The translations under genes were made by a program, and so were the position numbers. Under the pieces are notes generated by a model. That model had not been told where the DNA came from and ran no database searches. It worked only from the letters and a program-made list of their open reading frames with translations. Shown here in pieces: positions 1 through 7,894 of a DNA stretch of 64,000 nt (its first letter is position 1; each line of letters begins with the position of its first letter). The DNA is from Anaerolineales bacterium. GTDB taxonomy: Bacteria; Chloroflexota; Anaerolineae; Anaerolineales; Villigracilaceae. Location of the stretch: assembly GCA_016932715.1 (NCBI GenBank), contig JAFGCG010000173.1, forward strand, positions 1-64,000. Direction: 5' to 3'.

Positions 1-178
1 GGTCTGGTACCCTCTATCTTACGCAGGCAGCCGCGCTCGTTCAACCTCGAACTTGCGCGGTTTTATTTATGTCCACGCCTCGACTAAATGTTCGATTGAC
101 ATAAAAAGCTTTCTTCGTCGGATTTCGGGAGGGTGCCCGTCAGGGCGGGTGGGGCCAGGTGTGGAGTATATTTTTTGC

Positions 179-322
179 ATGCAGGTTTCTACGCGTGACG
201 ATGTAGTCTCCAGGATCAAAGCCAATCGACGGGCGCTAAAACGTTATAGCGTCAGGTCGTTGGCTTTGTTTGGTTCAGCGGCAAGGAAGAGAAATACCCG
301 GCGGTCAGACATTCTCCATTGA
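179..322 (+). pseudogene. Truncated MNT-type nucleotidyltransferase
   Basis: The 47-codon reading frame begins with a region typical of minimal nucleotidyltransferases (MntA/MNT type): a basic helix followed by VRSLALFGSAAR. In the family this is followed by the metal-binding SDxD motif. Here the frame reads RRSDILH and stops, so the catalytic Asp pair and the rest of the roughly 100-residue domain are missing. The ATG at 179 lies six bases after a TATATT box (167-172), the leaderless arrangement seen elsewhere in this window, so it may once have been a real start. No HEPN partner gene is visible. I regard it as a relic. A very small functional protein is unlikely. Confidence 0.5.
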
Positions 323-346
323 CAACTTAACCCTTTTGCTTATAAT
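319..346 (+). promoter_or_regulatory. Sigma70 promoter of the trp T-box transcript
   Basis: A consensus TTGACA (319-324) is separated by 16 bases from a consensus TATAAT (341-346). Transcription should start near 353, at the 5' edge of the T-box leader. The -35 box overlaps the stop of the broken nucleotidyltransferase. Confidence 0.85.
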
Positions 347-352
347 CAGCAC

Positions 353-707
353 AATTACAAGGCGTGGACGAGGAAAAGTAGGCATTGGATGTCGCTCCAG
401 AGAGCAGGTCGCTTGTGCTGAGAGACCTGCGCGAAACATCAATGTCGAATGGTCCTCCGAGCCGCAAGGTGAAAGTAGTCTGATCGTCGAATCGTCAGAT
501 GGTCGAGTAGCTAACGCCGGGTTTGCCTCCGTTATCATGGCAGAGTCACTTAGAAGGATAGCAACCACGAAACTAACAACTATCCAACTAGCTGACTACC
601 TAGAGTGAGGCTGGCATCCGTTGCATCACAACGGATTTTTTCTTACAGCCTAAGTTGGGTGGCACCACGGACGCAAAGTCCGTCCCATTTGCGGGACGGG
701 CTTTTTT
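353..707 (+). promoter_or_regulatory. T-box riboswitch leader, tryptophan-specific, for trpB2
   Basis: This leader senses the charging state of a tRNA and controls read-through into the downstream gene. Stem I starts near GAGGAAAAGTAGGC and contains the AGAGAGC element (about 393-405). The specifier region reads GAA-TGG-TCC, putting a UGG tryptophan codon at 450-452. A CCGTTATC element follows (about 526-535), as in canonical leaders. The T-box bulge GGGTGGCACCACGG sits at 657-670, directly before a rho-independent terminator (678-707). The predicted amino acid agrees with the next enzyme, tryptophan synthase beta. Uncharged tRNA-Trp is expected to stabilise the antiterminator and switch trpB2 on. 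The identification is from sequence pattern; I have not folded it computationally. Confidence 0.92.
678..707 (+). terminator. T-box regulatory terminator
   Basis: A 9-bp stem with one G-U pair (678-686 with 693-701) closes a six-base loop and is followed by six T residues. It overlaps the T-box antiterminator element, as expected for an attenuator. Confidence 0.88.
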
Positions 708-718
708 GTTTTTTATCG

Positions 719-776
719 GACCATTGACAATAGACCGTGGACCATCCTTTACGGTCTATCGTCAATCGTCATGGTC
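719..776 (+). repeat. Palindromic intergenic repeat, GACCAT/ATGGTC family
   Basis: An imperfect inverted repeat begins GACCAT and ends ATGGTC, with internal ATAGACCGT and ACGGTCTAT arms. A related copy lies at 22485-22536 between the fumarase genes. It is transcribed between the T-box and trpB2 and may form a hairpin. Confidence 0.7.
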
Positions 777-796
777 AAATTTTGAAAGGAGAGTCC

Positions 797-958
797 GTGA
801 ATCCATCGTCCCAACCCAATGAACTACAGGAGGTCCAATTGCAGGAGGCTGATATCAAAGCGCTCACTGACACGTCCCTGCCGGCCGGGCAGGTGATTGC
901 CCAACAAACCCAGGATCAGGATGCGGAAGAGCCGCGCGCGCCGCGTTTTGTCCCGTAG
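797..958 (+). CDS. Small acidic protein of unknown function, downstream of the T-box
   Basis: A 53-codon frame opens with GTG at 797, preceded by AAAGGAGAG at good Shine-Dalgarno spacing. The product is rich in Gln, Glu and Asp (NELQEVQLQEADIKAL near the start, QQTQDQDAEEPR near the end). It has no Cys or Trp, no signal peptide and no membrane segment. It lies between the Trp T-box and trpB2, so if translated it is under the same tryptophan control. It is not a tryptophan-rich leader peptide, so it does not look like a classical attenuator peptide. I do not recognise a family. It could be a chance frame, although the ribosome-binding site favours translation. Confidence 0.45.
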   Translation: MNPSSQPNELQEVQLQEADIKALTDTSLPAGQVIAQQTQDQDAEEPRAPRFVP

Positions 959-990
959 GAGCGGCGAAGAGAATGAACAAATTACTCTCT

Positions 991-1054
991 CACCACTGAG
1001 AGCACAGAGTTCACGGAGAAAATAAAAACGAAAATCTCCGTGATCTCCGTGGTG
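991..1054 (+). repeat. Palindromic repeat, CACCAC...CTCCGTGGTG family
   Basis: An inverted repeat starts CACCACTGAGAGC and ends TCTCCGTGGTG, with an A-rich centre. Related elements occur at 41699-41753 and 63625-63699. It occupies most of the leader just upstream of trpB2. Confidence 0.65.
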
Positions 1055-1088
1055 AATTTCCACCCCATAAACTCGATTGGAGGAACCC

Positions 1089-2459
1089 ATGACTGACCAG
1101 ACTCGATTCCTTTTGAACGAAAGCGACCTGCCGAAATTTTGGTACAACATCAACGCCGACAGCCCGGTCCCGCCGACGCCGGTCCTGCATCCCGGCACCC
1201 TGGAGCCTGTCACCCCCGACTTTTTGTCCGTGCTCTTCCCGATGGACCTGATCCTGCAGGAGATCAGCACGGAACGCTATATCGAGATTCCCGAGGAAGT
1301 GCGCGAGATCTACAAACTGTATCGTCCCACTCCGCTCATCCGGGCGCGGCGCCTGGAAAAGGCGCTGGGCACACCGGCGCATATTTATTACAAGAATGAA
1401 GGTGTTTCTCCCTCGGGGAGCCACAAACCCAATACTGCTGTTGCGCAGGCTTTCTTCAACAAGAGGTGCGGCACAAAAGCCATGACAACGGAAACCGGCG
1501 CGGGGCAGTGGGGATCGGCGCTTGCCTTTGCCTGTCATGCCTTTGACCTTGACCTGGAGGTGTACATGGTCAAGGTTTCCTACCAGCAAAAGCCCTATCG
1601 CCGCAACATGATGGAAGTCTACGGCTCGAAGGTCTATGCCAGCCCAACGGATCGAACGGAATATGGCCGCTCCGTCCTGGCAGCGGACCCAGACAACCCC
1701 GGTTCCCTGGGCATTGCCATTTCGGAAGCCGTCGAGGTCGCGGCGACCTCGAATGGCACAAAGAAATACGGACTGGGTTCCGTGCTGAACCACGTACTTC
1801 TGCACCAGACCGTGATCGGTGAAGAAACACTCAAACAAATGGATATGGCAAACGAATATCCCGATGTGGTCATCGGCTGCGTCGGCGGCGGCTCCAATTT
1901 CGCCGGGATCGCCTTCCCGTTCCTGCGCGAGAACCTGAAGAACGGGAGGCGGACACGGCTGCTGGCTGTCGAACCGACCGCTACGCCCAGCCTGACCAAG
2001 GGCGTATACACCTTCGACTATGGTGACACAGCCAAGATGGCGCCCGTTGTCAAGATGCACACACTCGGTCACGGCTTTATCCCGCCCAGCATCCATGCCG
2101 GCGGTTTGCGCTATCACGGTATGGCTCCGACCCTTTGCGGTTTGTACGATGCCGGTTACATCGAAGCGGTGGCGGTCAAACAGCTCTCGACCTTTGAAGC
2201 CGCGATTCAGTTCGCCCAAACAGAGGGCATTATCCCCGCACCCGAGTCGGCTCATGCGATCCGCACTGCCATCGACGAGGCGCTGGATGCCAAGGCAAAA
2301 GGCGAAAAGCGCGTGATCCTGTTCAATCTTTCGGGCCACGGCAACTTCGATATGGCATCGTATGAAGCCTATCTCAGCGGAAAGTTGGTGGATTACGAAT
2401 ACCCTGCCGAGGCGATCCGAGAAGCAATGAAGGACCTTCCCCAGGTCCAACCAGCCTGA
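1089..2459 (+). CDS. trpB: Tryptophan synthase beta chain, TrpB2 type
   Basis: A 456-residue PLP enzyme that condenses indole (or O-phosphoserine-derived aminoacrylate with indole) and L-serine to tryptophan. The PLP lysine is K113 in [21 protein letters not shown] and the phosphate-binding [11 protein letters not shown] follow in the expected order. The length, the long N-terminal extension and FYLNE-like opening are characteristic of the TrpB2 group rather than TrpB1. ATG at 1089 is chosen over an upstream in-frame start because GGAGG lies just before it. No trpA is adjacent, which is common for trpB2; a stand-alone indole-salvage role is an inference. Expression is controlled by the upstream Trp T-box, and a strong terminator follows at once. 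Confidence 0.95.
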   Translation: MTDQTRFLLNESDLPKFWYNINADSPVPPTPVLHPGTLEPVTPDFLSVLFPMDLILQEISTERYIEIPEEVREIYKLYRPTPLIRARRLEKALGTPAHIYYKNEGVSPSGSHKPNTAVAQAFFNKRCGTKAMTTETGAGQWGSALAFACHAFDLDLEVYMVKVSYQQKPYRRNMMEVYGSKVYASPTDRTEYGRSVLAADPDNPGSLGIAISEAVEVAATSNGTKKYGLGSVLNHVLLHQTVIGEETLKQMDMANEYPDVVIGCVGGGSNFAGIAFPFLRENLKNGRRTRLLAVEPTATPSLTKGVYTFDYGDTAKMAPVVKMHTLGHGFIPPSIHAGGLRYHGMAPTLCGLYDAGYIEAVAVKQLSTFEAAIQFAQTEGIIPAPESAHAIRTAIDEALDAKAKGEKRVILFNLSGHGNFDMASYEAYLSGKLVDYEYPAEAIREAMKDLPQVQPA

Positions 2460-2475
2460 TTTCCGTTCAACAGAA

Positions 2476-2512
2476 AACACACTCACCCTGTCAGAGTGAG
2501 TGTGTTCCTTTT
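2476..2512 (+). terminator. Rho-independent terminator of trpB2
   Basis: A perfect 11-bp stem (AACACACTCAC at 2476-2486 with its complement at 2496-2506) is followed by CCTTTTA. Confidence 0.85.
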
Positions 2513-2562
2513 AGGGGCAATTGATGGTTCCGCCTGTGGAATAGGCATGCGGTACTTAAAAG

Positions 2563-2588
2563 AAATCGGAGTCGAAAGACTCCGATTT
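2563..2588 (-). terminator. Terminator of the first PilZ gene
   Basis: A perfect 11-bp stem with a four-base loop lies 50 bases past the PilZ stop. Read on the minus strand it is followed by CTTTTAAG. It is convergent with the trpB2 terminator. Confidence 0.75.
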
Positions 2589-2638
2589 AATTGCTCATCT
2601 TTGCCCGCTTCAGCGGCGAGAAGGGGACTTTTCGACGC

Positions 2639-2998
2639 CTACATTGGTGTTTTGTAGTGAAATCGATACCTCTCCAGCATCGCTTTGATGGCCTTTTTAT
2701 TCTCCTGGTCCATTTCCCGGAATTCGAAGCCGGTGTTAAAGTATTGCGGGTTTTTCTCCTGCTTGGACCAGGCGACGCGGGCATTGATGATCGCGCGCCT
2801 GGCGGGGAACTCAGGTGTCTCAGGGAAGCCGATTGCCAGTGTGATTTGCTTGTTGACTTCCATGGGCTTTTTACCGACCAGCATGGCTCCCTGCATGCTC
2901 AGATCCCCAAGATACCCTAAAAAAATACTCCGCTGGTTGTCATAGACCGGTGTAAATTCAATCAGTTTCTTGCGTTCGTTTTTTCTATGCTCGTCCAT
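2639..2998 (-). CDS. PilZ-domain protein, copy 1
   Basis: A 119-residue single-domain PilZ protein, expected to bind cyclic di-GMP in the cytoplasm. The N-terminal RKNERKKL supplies the Arg-rich binding arm, and DLSMQGAMLVG matches the (D/N)xSxxG motif. No signal peptide or second domain is present, so it would act as a stand-alone adaptor on an unknown partner. It is a close tandem paralogue of the gene at 3320-3679. The two differ mainly in the C-terminal third, and their promoters are also duplicated. No flagellar, pilus or polysaccharide genes are adjacent, so the output is unknown. Confidence 0.9.
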   Translation of the reverse strand: MDEHRKNERKKLIEFTPVYDNQRSIFLGYLGDLSMQGAMLVGKKPMEVNKQITLAIGFPETPEFPARRAIINARVAWSKQEKNPQYFNTGFEFREMDQENKKAIKAMLERYRFHYKTPM

Positions 2999-3319
2999 TC
3001 GTGGCTTCTCCCTTAGTGCGGCGCATTTCTTCGATCTTTCCTAATGTCCATGCGCAGGCTTTCCACTTTTGTTACTGTACGATAAGTGTATTACGACATT
3101 GCTAAGAATTCAAGCACTCCCTTGTACGCCCTCGAGGAGGCTGAATCATCCACTTTGCCCACGCCTGCTCTCAGGGTGAATTCTACCTGATAAATCCGGC
3201 TCGTCCATGACGAATGGATTGCCGTCATATGGGAGTCTACTCCGCTGCAGGAGAAGGGACACCAGGGCATTTATGCAGATTTCCACCCATTTTCGTCATA
3301 ACTGGACCGGTTTGTACGC
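2999..3319. other. Intergenic region between the two PilZ genes
   Basis: The part next to PilZ copy 1 (about 3050-3140) is a recognisable duplicate of the region upstream of copy 2 (3711-3800) and carries its promoter. In the remaining 3140-3319 I see no gene, only another GTTTGTACGCC-like word (about 3310-3320) that also occurs near 3123 and 3778. Confidence 0.5.
3085..3113 (-). promoter_or_regulatory. Promoter of PilZ copy 1
   Basis: On the minus strand TTGAAT (3108-3113) and TACACT (3085-3090) are 17 bases apart. The same two hexamers with the same spacing precede PilZ copy 2, which strengthens the call. Confidence 0.75.
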
Positions 3320-3679
3320 CTACGCCGGAGATTCACGTTTGAATTGATACCTCTCCAGAATCGCTTCGATGAAATCCTTATACATCGGGTTAACTCGTAG
3401 AAACTCCATCCCGGTGTTAAAGTATTGCGAGTTCTCTTCCGGCCTGCACCAGGCAACGCGAGCAGGAATTTTCACGCGCCTGGCGGAGAACTCGGGTGTC
3501 GAGGGGAAATCAATTTCCAGCGTGATTTCCGTGTCGACTTCCATGGACTTTTCACCGATCAGCATGGCTCCCCGCATGCTCAGATCTCCGAGGTATCCCA
3601 GCACAAGTTTCGTGTGGGCATCATAGGCCGGTGTAAATGCCATCAGTCGCTTGCGTTCGTTTCTTCTGTGTTCGTCCAT
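3320..3679 (-). CDS. PilZ-domain protein, copy 2
   Basis: A 119-residue PilZ protein with the same architecture and length as the gene at 2639-2998. It has RRNERKRL at the N-terminus and DLSMRGAMLIG as the second c-di-GMP motif. The tail (NPMYKDFIEAILERYQF) differs from copy 1, so the pair has diverged outside the ligand-binding core. The promoter at 3742-3770 is a near-copy of the one before copy 1. The duplication therefore included the regulatory region, and both copies are probably expressed under similar conditions. Confidence 0.9.
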   Translation of the reverse strand: MDEHRRNERKRLMAFTPAYDAHTKLVLGYLGDLSMRGAMLIGEKSMEVDTEITLEIDFPSTPEFSARRVKIPARVAWCRPEENSQYFNTGMEFLRVNPMYKDFIEAILERYQFKRESPA

Positions 3680-3741
3680 GAGTGGGTCCTCCTTTTCGCG
3701 GCATCCAGGTGCGGGTTATCCACTTTTGTTTCTCTGCTACA

Positions 3742-3770
3742 AGTGTATTATGTCAGCGCGTAAAATTCAA
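3742..3770 (-). promoter_or_regulatory. Promoter of PilZ copy 2
   Basis: On the minus strand TTGAAT (3765-3770), a 17-base spacer and TACACT (3742-3747). Hexamers and spacing are identical to those of PilZ copy 1. Confidence 0.75.
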
Positions 3771-3820
3771 GCACCTGTTTGTACGCCCTTTCGAGCGGGT
3801 GAAAAGGCATTAACAAGACT

Positions 3821-3845
3821 GGTCACGATGCATTGCACCGTGACC
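3821..3845 (-). terminator. Hairpin after the Acg-type gene, possible terminator
   Basis: An almost perfect 12-bp stem (GGTCACG...CGTGACC with inner TGCA arms) lies 68 bases beyond the stop at 3913. On the minus strand it is followed only by AGTCTTGTT, so termination would be weak. Confidence 0.35.
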
Positions 3846-3912
3846 GGAGGGGCCCCGCCCTGGAAGTTATGGGCTGCCTGGAAAGGTGTGGATGATCGCC
3901 CTGATTATTTGT

Positions 3913-5070
3913 TCAGGCAATGACCTTCTCCAAACCTCTGCGCGGGCTGAGATGGGTCTTTTGAGTTGGATAACCCAGGCGGAAGGTCATGACCGCCTGC
4001 CAGGAGTCGTCGTTCAGCAGCGCGCGGACGGCGTTTCCGATCACAGGCCCGCTTCCAAGCTGGATCTCCCGGTCCGCTCTTTCGCACATCTGGTTCAGGG
4101 GCTGCATGGCAAGCCCCTGTGTTGTCCCCCAGAGGTGGATTCGTTCCCAGGCTCGCCCGCAGTTTAATCGTTGGGTATTGTCTCCGCGCTCATTTACGGC
4201 AAGAATGCCAAATGCAGCGGCAGTGGGAAGCATGGTTTCGCGTATATTTTTGACAAAGGCGGCGTCATTCTGCTGGCGCGGCAGGTCCGGGAGAAGCTTG
4301 GCGATGGGTGTGAGCGGTCCAAGCGATTGTGTGTCGAGGGTGATGCCATCCGCGCTTTCCTGCAATTGGCTCCAATCCTGCCGCCACCAGCGATGACTGT
4401 CCATGCTTTGCTGGTCATCAGCGATCAGGGCTTGCGTGGCTTCCAGGGCAACTTTGCCAAACTGTGAACGCGCTGCTTCGTCTTTGTACCAAAACAAACG
4501 CACATCTGCTTCCGTGACCCGGGCTTCGATCTCCTCGAACGTTTCAGAGGCCAGCAGGCGGGCCGCGTCGTACGCGCCGCGGTCGGTATGCCGGTTTGGG
4601 ATGGCGGAGTACAGGTCGGAAAGAAGGGGAGAGGCAGAAACAAGATCAAAATGCGCGGCGTGAGTCTCATCAGCCGAGTCTGGCATCAGTCCCAGGGTGG
4701 CGGTAAATCCCTCGGCTGCTGCGGCCAGCATCATGTTTTCCACTGCACAACCCAAGCCGATGTACATTTCCCGTAAAAAGGGATCGACCACGCCAATCTG
4801 CCGCGTATGATCTGCAAACAGGTCGATGGTCGATTCAGTGATCCGAAATATCCAGGGCTGCGAGTTGTGCGGATTGGAGGCAAGGATGCCCGCGGCGACG
4901 ATCCGTTCCGTAGCCGTCGCGGCATTCTGCCAGTTTTTCCACGGCTCGTAGGCGGGACCCTGTCCCACACGGAAAACGCCCTGGTCCACTGCCCGCCAAA
5001 CGGCGCCGCCTGCCGCCGCGATGAGTGTCGCTCCGCCAAGTTTCAGGAAGTCCATGCGTGAAAGCCTCAT
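3913..5070 (-). CDS. Acg-family nitroreductase-like flavoprotein
   Basis: A 385-residue protein of the Acg type, a family related to FMN nitroreductases and known from the mycobacterial DosR regulon. ASNPHNSQPW (about residues 63-72) is the hallmark of the family. IPNRHTDRGAYD and GTTQGLAMQPLNQM correspond to later conserved blocks. The N-terminus (LGGATLIAAAGGAVWRAV) is hydrophobic like a Tat-type leader but lacks a clear twin arginine, so export is uncertain. Acg proteins are thought to bind or sequester FMN rather than reduce nitro compounds. Its ATG overlaps the stop of the upstream TetR gene (ATGA), so the two are co-translated, and the regulator presumably controls it. Confidence 0.82.
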   Translation of the reverse strand: MRLSRMDFLKLGGATLIAAAGGAVWRAVDQGVFRVGQGPAYEPWKNWQNAATATERIVAAGILASNPHNSQPWIFRITESTIDLFADHTRQIGVVDPFLREMYIGLGCAVENMMLAAAAEGFTATLGLMPDSADETHAAHFDLVSASPLLSDLYSAIPNRHTDRGAYDAARLLASETFEEIEARVTEADVRLFWYKDEAARSQFGKVALEATQALIADDQQSMDSHRWWRQDWSQLQESADGITLDTQSLGPLTPIAKLLPDLPRQQNDAAFVKNIRETMLPTAAAFGILAVNERGDNTQRLNCGRAWERIHLWGTTQGLAMQPLNQMCERADREIQLGSGPVIGNAVRALLNDDSWQAVMTFRLGYPTQKTHLSPRRGLEKVIA

Positions 5071-5678
5071 GTTATTTTCTCCAGATAAGGTTTGTAAAAC
5101 TGCACGAGTAATTCCACGCCGTCATCCATCGCGGTTTGATCCACGATGCGGCCAGTGCTTTCCACATAGGAGGGCCATGAATTACTCAATATCCAGCCAG
5201 TAAGAACCATCTGGTGAAGTTCCCGCTTGCTTATCGGGCGCGCGCCGCCTGATCTCGCCATTTGCTTCGTGAGGGTTTCCTGCTCTGCGAGGCGCTGTTC
5301 CTGGACGGCGGCGTAGCGTGTTGCCAGGGTTTCATCGTTACGCAGCAATGCATTAAGTTCACGATAAAAAAAACGATACTTCCAAACGAGACTGAAATTG
5401 ATCCGTAGTGTGCGGCGTAATGCATCCATGCCGAACGGTTCTGTGCCCATCTCCTGATAGACCGCATTCCAGTCATTGAACATGACCTCGAAAATCGCGC
5501 GGACAATTTTCTCTTTGCTGCGATAGTGATATTGCAGATTGCCTGTGCTGATGCCCAGCGCCTCTGCGAGCGAATTTAGGGAGATGGCTGCTGTGCCATG
5601 TTCGTTGAACAGCTCAATCGCTTTTTGAAGAATATTGTTTCTGGTTTGTTGGGCGGGCTTGTAGGTTTTGGAAGGCAT
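5067..5678 (-). CDS. TetR-family transcriptional regulator
   Basis: A 203-residue TetR repressor. The N-terminal helix-turn-helix is clear (RNNILQKAIELFNEHG, then LAEALGISTGNLQYHYRSKE at about residues 38-57). The C-terminal half is an all-helical ligand-binding domain rich in aromatic residues. It is first in an operon with the Acg-type gene. Two palindromes immediately upstream (5698-5735) look like its own operator, so autoregulation is likely. The inducing ligand is unknown; the neighbouring flavoprotein suggests a redox-active or electrophilic compound. Confidence 0.9.
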   Translation of the reverse strand: MPSKTYKPAQQTRNNILQKAIELFNEHGTAAISLNSLAEALGISTGNLQYHYRSKEKIVRAIFEVMFNDWNAVYQEMGTEPFGMDALRRTLRINFSLVWKYRFFYRELNALLRNDETLATRYAAVQEQRLAEQETLTKQMARSGGARPISKRELHQMVLTGWILSNSWPSYVESTGRIVDQTAMDDGVELLVQFYKPYLEKIT

Positions 5679-5697
5679 AGGAATACTCGTTGAAGAA

Positions 5698-5735
5698 TTA
5701 GTATGTTTATACTAATTTAGTCTATTTGTACTAAA
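5698..5735. promoter_or_regulatory. Double palindromic operator for the TetR regulator
   Basis: Two adjacent inverted repeats share the half-site (T)TTAGT/ACTAA(A). The first is TTAGTAT-gttt-ATACTAA (5698-5715). The second is TTTAGT(N8)ACTAAA (5716-5735). They begin 20 bases upstream of the tetR start, between it and the divergent M20 peptidase gene, and could affect both. Confidence 0.75.
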
Positions 5736-5811
5736 TTGTCAAGAGGGAAGAACCAGGAGTAAAATCAAACTCTGTGCCGAACAGAACTTTCCAGAATGAC
5801 GAGAGGTGCGT

Positions 5812-6951
5812 ATGCAGGAACCTGATCAACTGCTCAGCGACCTGGTTTCGATCAATTCGATCAACCCGGACCTGGTCCCCGGCTCGCCGGGTGAGGCGGA
5901 AATTGCTCGCTATATTGCTCAATGGCTGGAGCGCGCGGGTTTGGAAGTGCAGCTCATTGAATCGGCGTCAGGGCGGCCGAACGTGGTCGGAGCGGCGCGC
6001 GGCACAGGCGGCGGAAGAATGCTGCTGTTCAATGGGCATATGGACACGGTCGGCGTGGCAGGCATGCCGGACGCACATCAGCCGCGGATCGACCGCGCAG
6101 CGGGTCGTCTGTACGGGCGCGGCGCCTATGACATGAAGGGTGGTCTTGCAGCGTGTATGCTGGCAATCGCCGAGGCGAAGAAGCAGCATCTGCGCGGGGA
6201 TGTCATCTTCACCGGCGTCGTCGACGAGGAATATGCAAGCGCGGGCACCCTGGACTTGGCGAAACGTTTCCACGCCGACGCGGCGATCGTCGCCGAGTTC
6301 ACGGAACTGCAGCTGATCCTTGCACATCGAGGCTTTGTCTGGCTGGAGGTGGAGACCATCGGCAGGGCAGCTCATGGGTCGCGCCCCGATCTCGGCCTGG
6401 ATGCCATCGCCAGGATGGGCAGAGTTTTGACCGAGATGGAAAAGCTCGATGGACGCCTTCGTGCGAATCCGACTCACCCCTTGCTGGGGAGCGGCTCCCT
6501 GCACGCCTCGCTCATCCAGGGTGGACAGGAACTCTCGAGCTACCCGGAAAGATGTCTGCTTTCCGTAGAACGGCGTACGCTGCCCGGTGAAACACCGGAA
6601 GCCGTCGAAGCGGAATTTGTTCGAATTATCCAGGAAATCCAGCGCTCGGACCCGTCCTTCCGGGCCGTCCTGCGGCGAGGCATCGATCGTTCGCCGCTGG
6701 AGACGCGTGCTGACGCAGATATCGTCCGGGTGCTCCAGGCAGCCGCCATGCAGGTGTTGAAACGCCCGCTCCAGATTTCCGGCGTTCCGTTTTGGACGGA
6801 CGCGGCGATCCTTTCGGCAGCGGGGATTCCCTCTGTGTTATTTGGACCCGCAGGCAGCGGGGCGCATGCTGTCGAAGAATGGGTGGATCTGGCAAGTGTG
6901 AAGACCTGTGCGGAGATTTATCTGGCGACGGCGATGAGTTTCTGCGGATAA
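5812..6951 (+). CDS. M20-family metallopeptidase (ArgE/DapE/CPG2 type)
   Basis: A 379-residue di-zinc amidohydrolase of the ArgE/DapE/ACY1/CPG2 group, expected to cleave an N-acyl or peptide bond in the cytoplasm. The metal ligands are visible in order: NGHMDT (about residue 78), GRGAYDMKGG (about 103), DEEYAS (about 139) and the late GSGAHAVEEW (about 348). The region around IGRAAHGSRPD marks the dimerisation domain. ATG at 5812 is preferred to GTG at 5806 because GAGAGG is then correctly spaced. It is divergent from tetR, so the operator could influence it. The substrate cannot be read from the sequence. Confidence 0.9.
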   Translation: MQEPDQLLSDLVSINSINPDLVPGSPGEAEIARYIAQWLERAGLEVQLIESASGRPNVVGAARGTGGGRMLLFNGHMDTVGVAGMPDAHQPRIDRAAGRLYGRGAYDMKGGLAACMLAIAEAKKQHLRGDVIFTGVVDEEYASAGTLDLAKRFHADAAIVAEFTELQLILAHRGFVWLEVETIGRAAHGSRPDLGLDAIARMGRVLTEMEKLDGRLRANPTHPLLGSGSLHASLIQGGQELSSYPERCLLSVERRTLPGETPEAVEAEFVRIIQEIQRSDPSFRAVLRRGIDRSPLETRADADIVRVLQAAAMQVLKRPLQISGVPFWTDAAILSAAGIPSVLFGPAGSGAHAVEEWVDLASVKTCAEIYLATAMSFCG

Positions 6952-6999
6952 GTCGTTCCTGACCTCGTGAGTTTTATTTTCTCAGTGTACACTTGGGAT

Positions 7000-7887
7000 A
7001 TGGCAACTGATATCGAAATCAAAAAGATGGCGAACGAAAAATCCAGGCTGCCGCGGCACGGCTGGATCGGAGTGAGCCTGATCGCCCTCTTCTGGGTTCT
7101 CAATTGGACGTTGAGCGGCGCCCGCACACACTGGGGCTTCTTCCCGTTGTGGCTGGGCTACTGTCTCAGCATGGATGGGCTGGTCTTCTGGCGGACGGGT
7201 ACATCCCTGCTCACACGCAGTCCGCGTAAATATGTGGGCCTGTTCCTCCTCTCCGCGCCGATCTGGTGGATCTTCGAGCTGCTCAACCTGCGTACCCAGA
7301 ACTGGACGTATGTCGGTGCCGAGTTGTTCACTCCCCTGCAATACGCGTTTTGGACGACGTTGAGCTTTACCACGGTCATTCCCGCTGTGTTTGGAAGCGC
7401 GGAATTCCTGGCGAGTTTTGACTTTGTCAAACGCCTCCAGCGCGGACCGGTCATTGGCACCGATAAACGAACGACTCTGCTCTTCTTCCTTCTCGGCTGG
7501 AGCATGCTGGCTGTGATGCTCGTCTGGCCAACGATCTTCTTTCCGTTCATCTGGCTCTCCCTCTACTTTATCCTGGAGCCGGTCAACATTTGGCTGGGGA
7601 ATCGTTCGCTGGCGGATTGGACACAAAAAGGGGACTGGCGCCCTGTCATTGCACTGTGGCTGGGCGTTTTGTTGACTGCCTTCTTTTGGGAAATGTGGAA
7701 TTATTACTCCTACCCCAAATGGATCTACCATGTCCCCTGGGGGAACGGATTGCATATCTTCGAAATGCCCCTGCTGGGTTACGGCGGCTATCTGCCGTTC
7801 GCGCTCGAGCTCTACGCGTTATATCACTGGATCAGTGGATGGCTTGGCAATAAAGCGACTGATTATGTGAGAGTGATGCCTGAGTAA
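7000..7887 (+). CDS. Multi-pass membrane protein, function unknown
   Basis: A 295-residue integral membrane protein with about seven to eight hydrophobic helices. They include WIGVSLIALFWVLNWTL, GLFLLSAPIWWIFELL, LLFFLLGWSMLAVMLVW and VIALWLGVLLTAFFWEMW. Tryptophan and aromatic pairs are very frequent and there is no soluble domain. The start at ATG 7000 is a choice; an upstream GTG (6967) and a later ATG (7027) are also in frame. It follows the peptidase by 48 bases and may be co-transcribed. I do not recognise the family and see no active-site motif. Confidence 0.75.
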   Translation: MATDIEIKKMANEKSRLPRHGWIGVSLIALFWVLNWTLSGARTHWGFFPLWLGYCLSMDGLVFWRTGTSLLTRSPRKYVGLFLLSAPIWWIFELLNLRTQNWTYVGAELFTPLQYAFWTTLSFTTVIPAVFGSAEFLASFDFVKRLQRGPVIGTDKRTTLLFFLLGWSMLAVMLVWPTIFFPFIWLSLYFILEPVNIWLGNRSLADWTQKGDWRPVIALWLGVLLTAFFWEMWNYYSYPKWIYHVPWGNGLHIFEMPLLGYGGYLPFALELYALYHWISGWLGNKATDYVRVMPE

Positions 7888-7894
7888 TCTACAC

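Noticed and set aside
53-178. Upstream coding part of the nucleotidyltransferase relic
   Set aside because: Residues before the ATG at 179 do not resemble the family. TATATT six bases before that ATG marks the likely real start.
797-958. Tryptophan leader peptide or RiPP precursor
   Set aside because: It has no Trp codons, no Cys, Ser or Thr core typical of RiPPs, and no maturase nearby. Control is already provided by the T-box.
1011-2486. A 491-codon frame on the minus strand
   Set aside because: It is antisense to trpB2 over its whole length. TrpB2 has all family motifs and its own T-box and terminator; the opposite frame has no recognisable domain.
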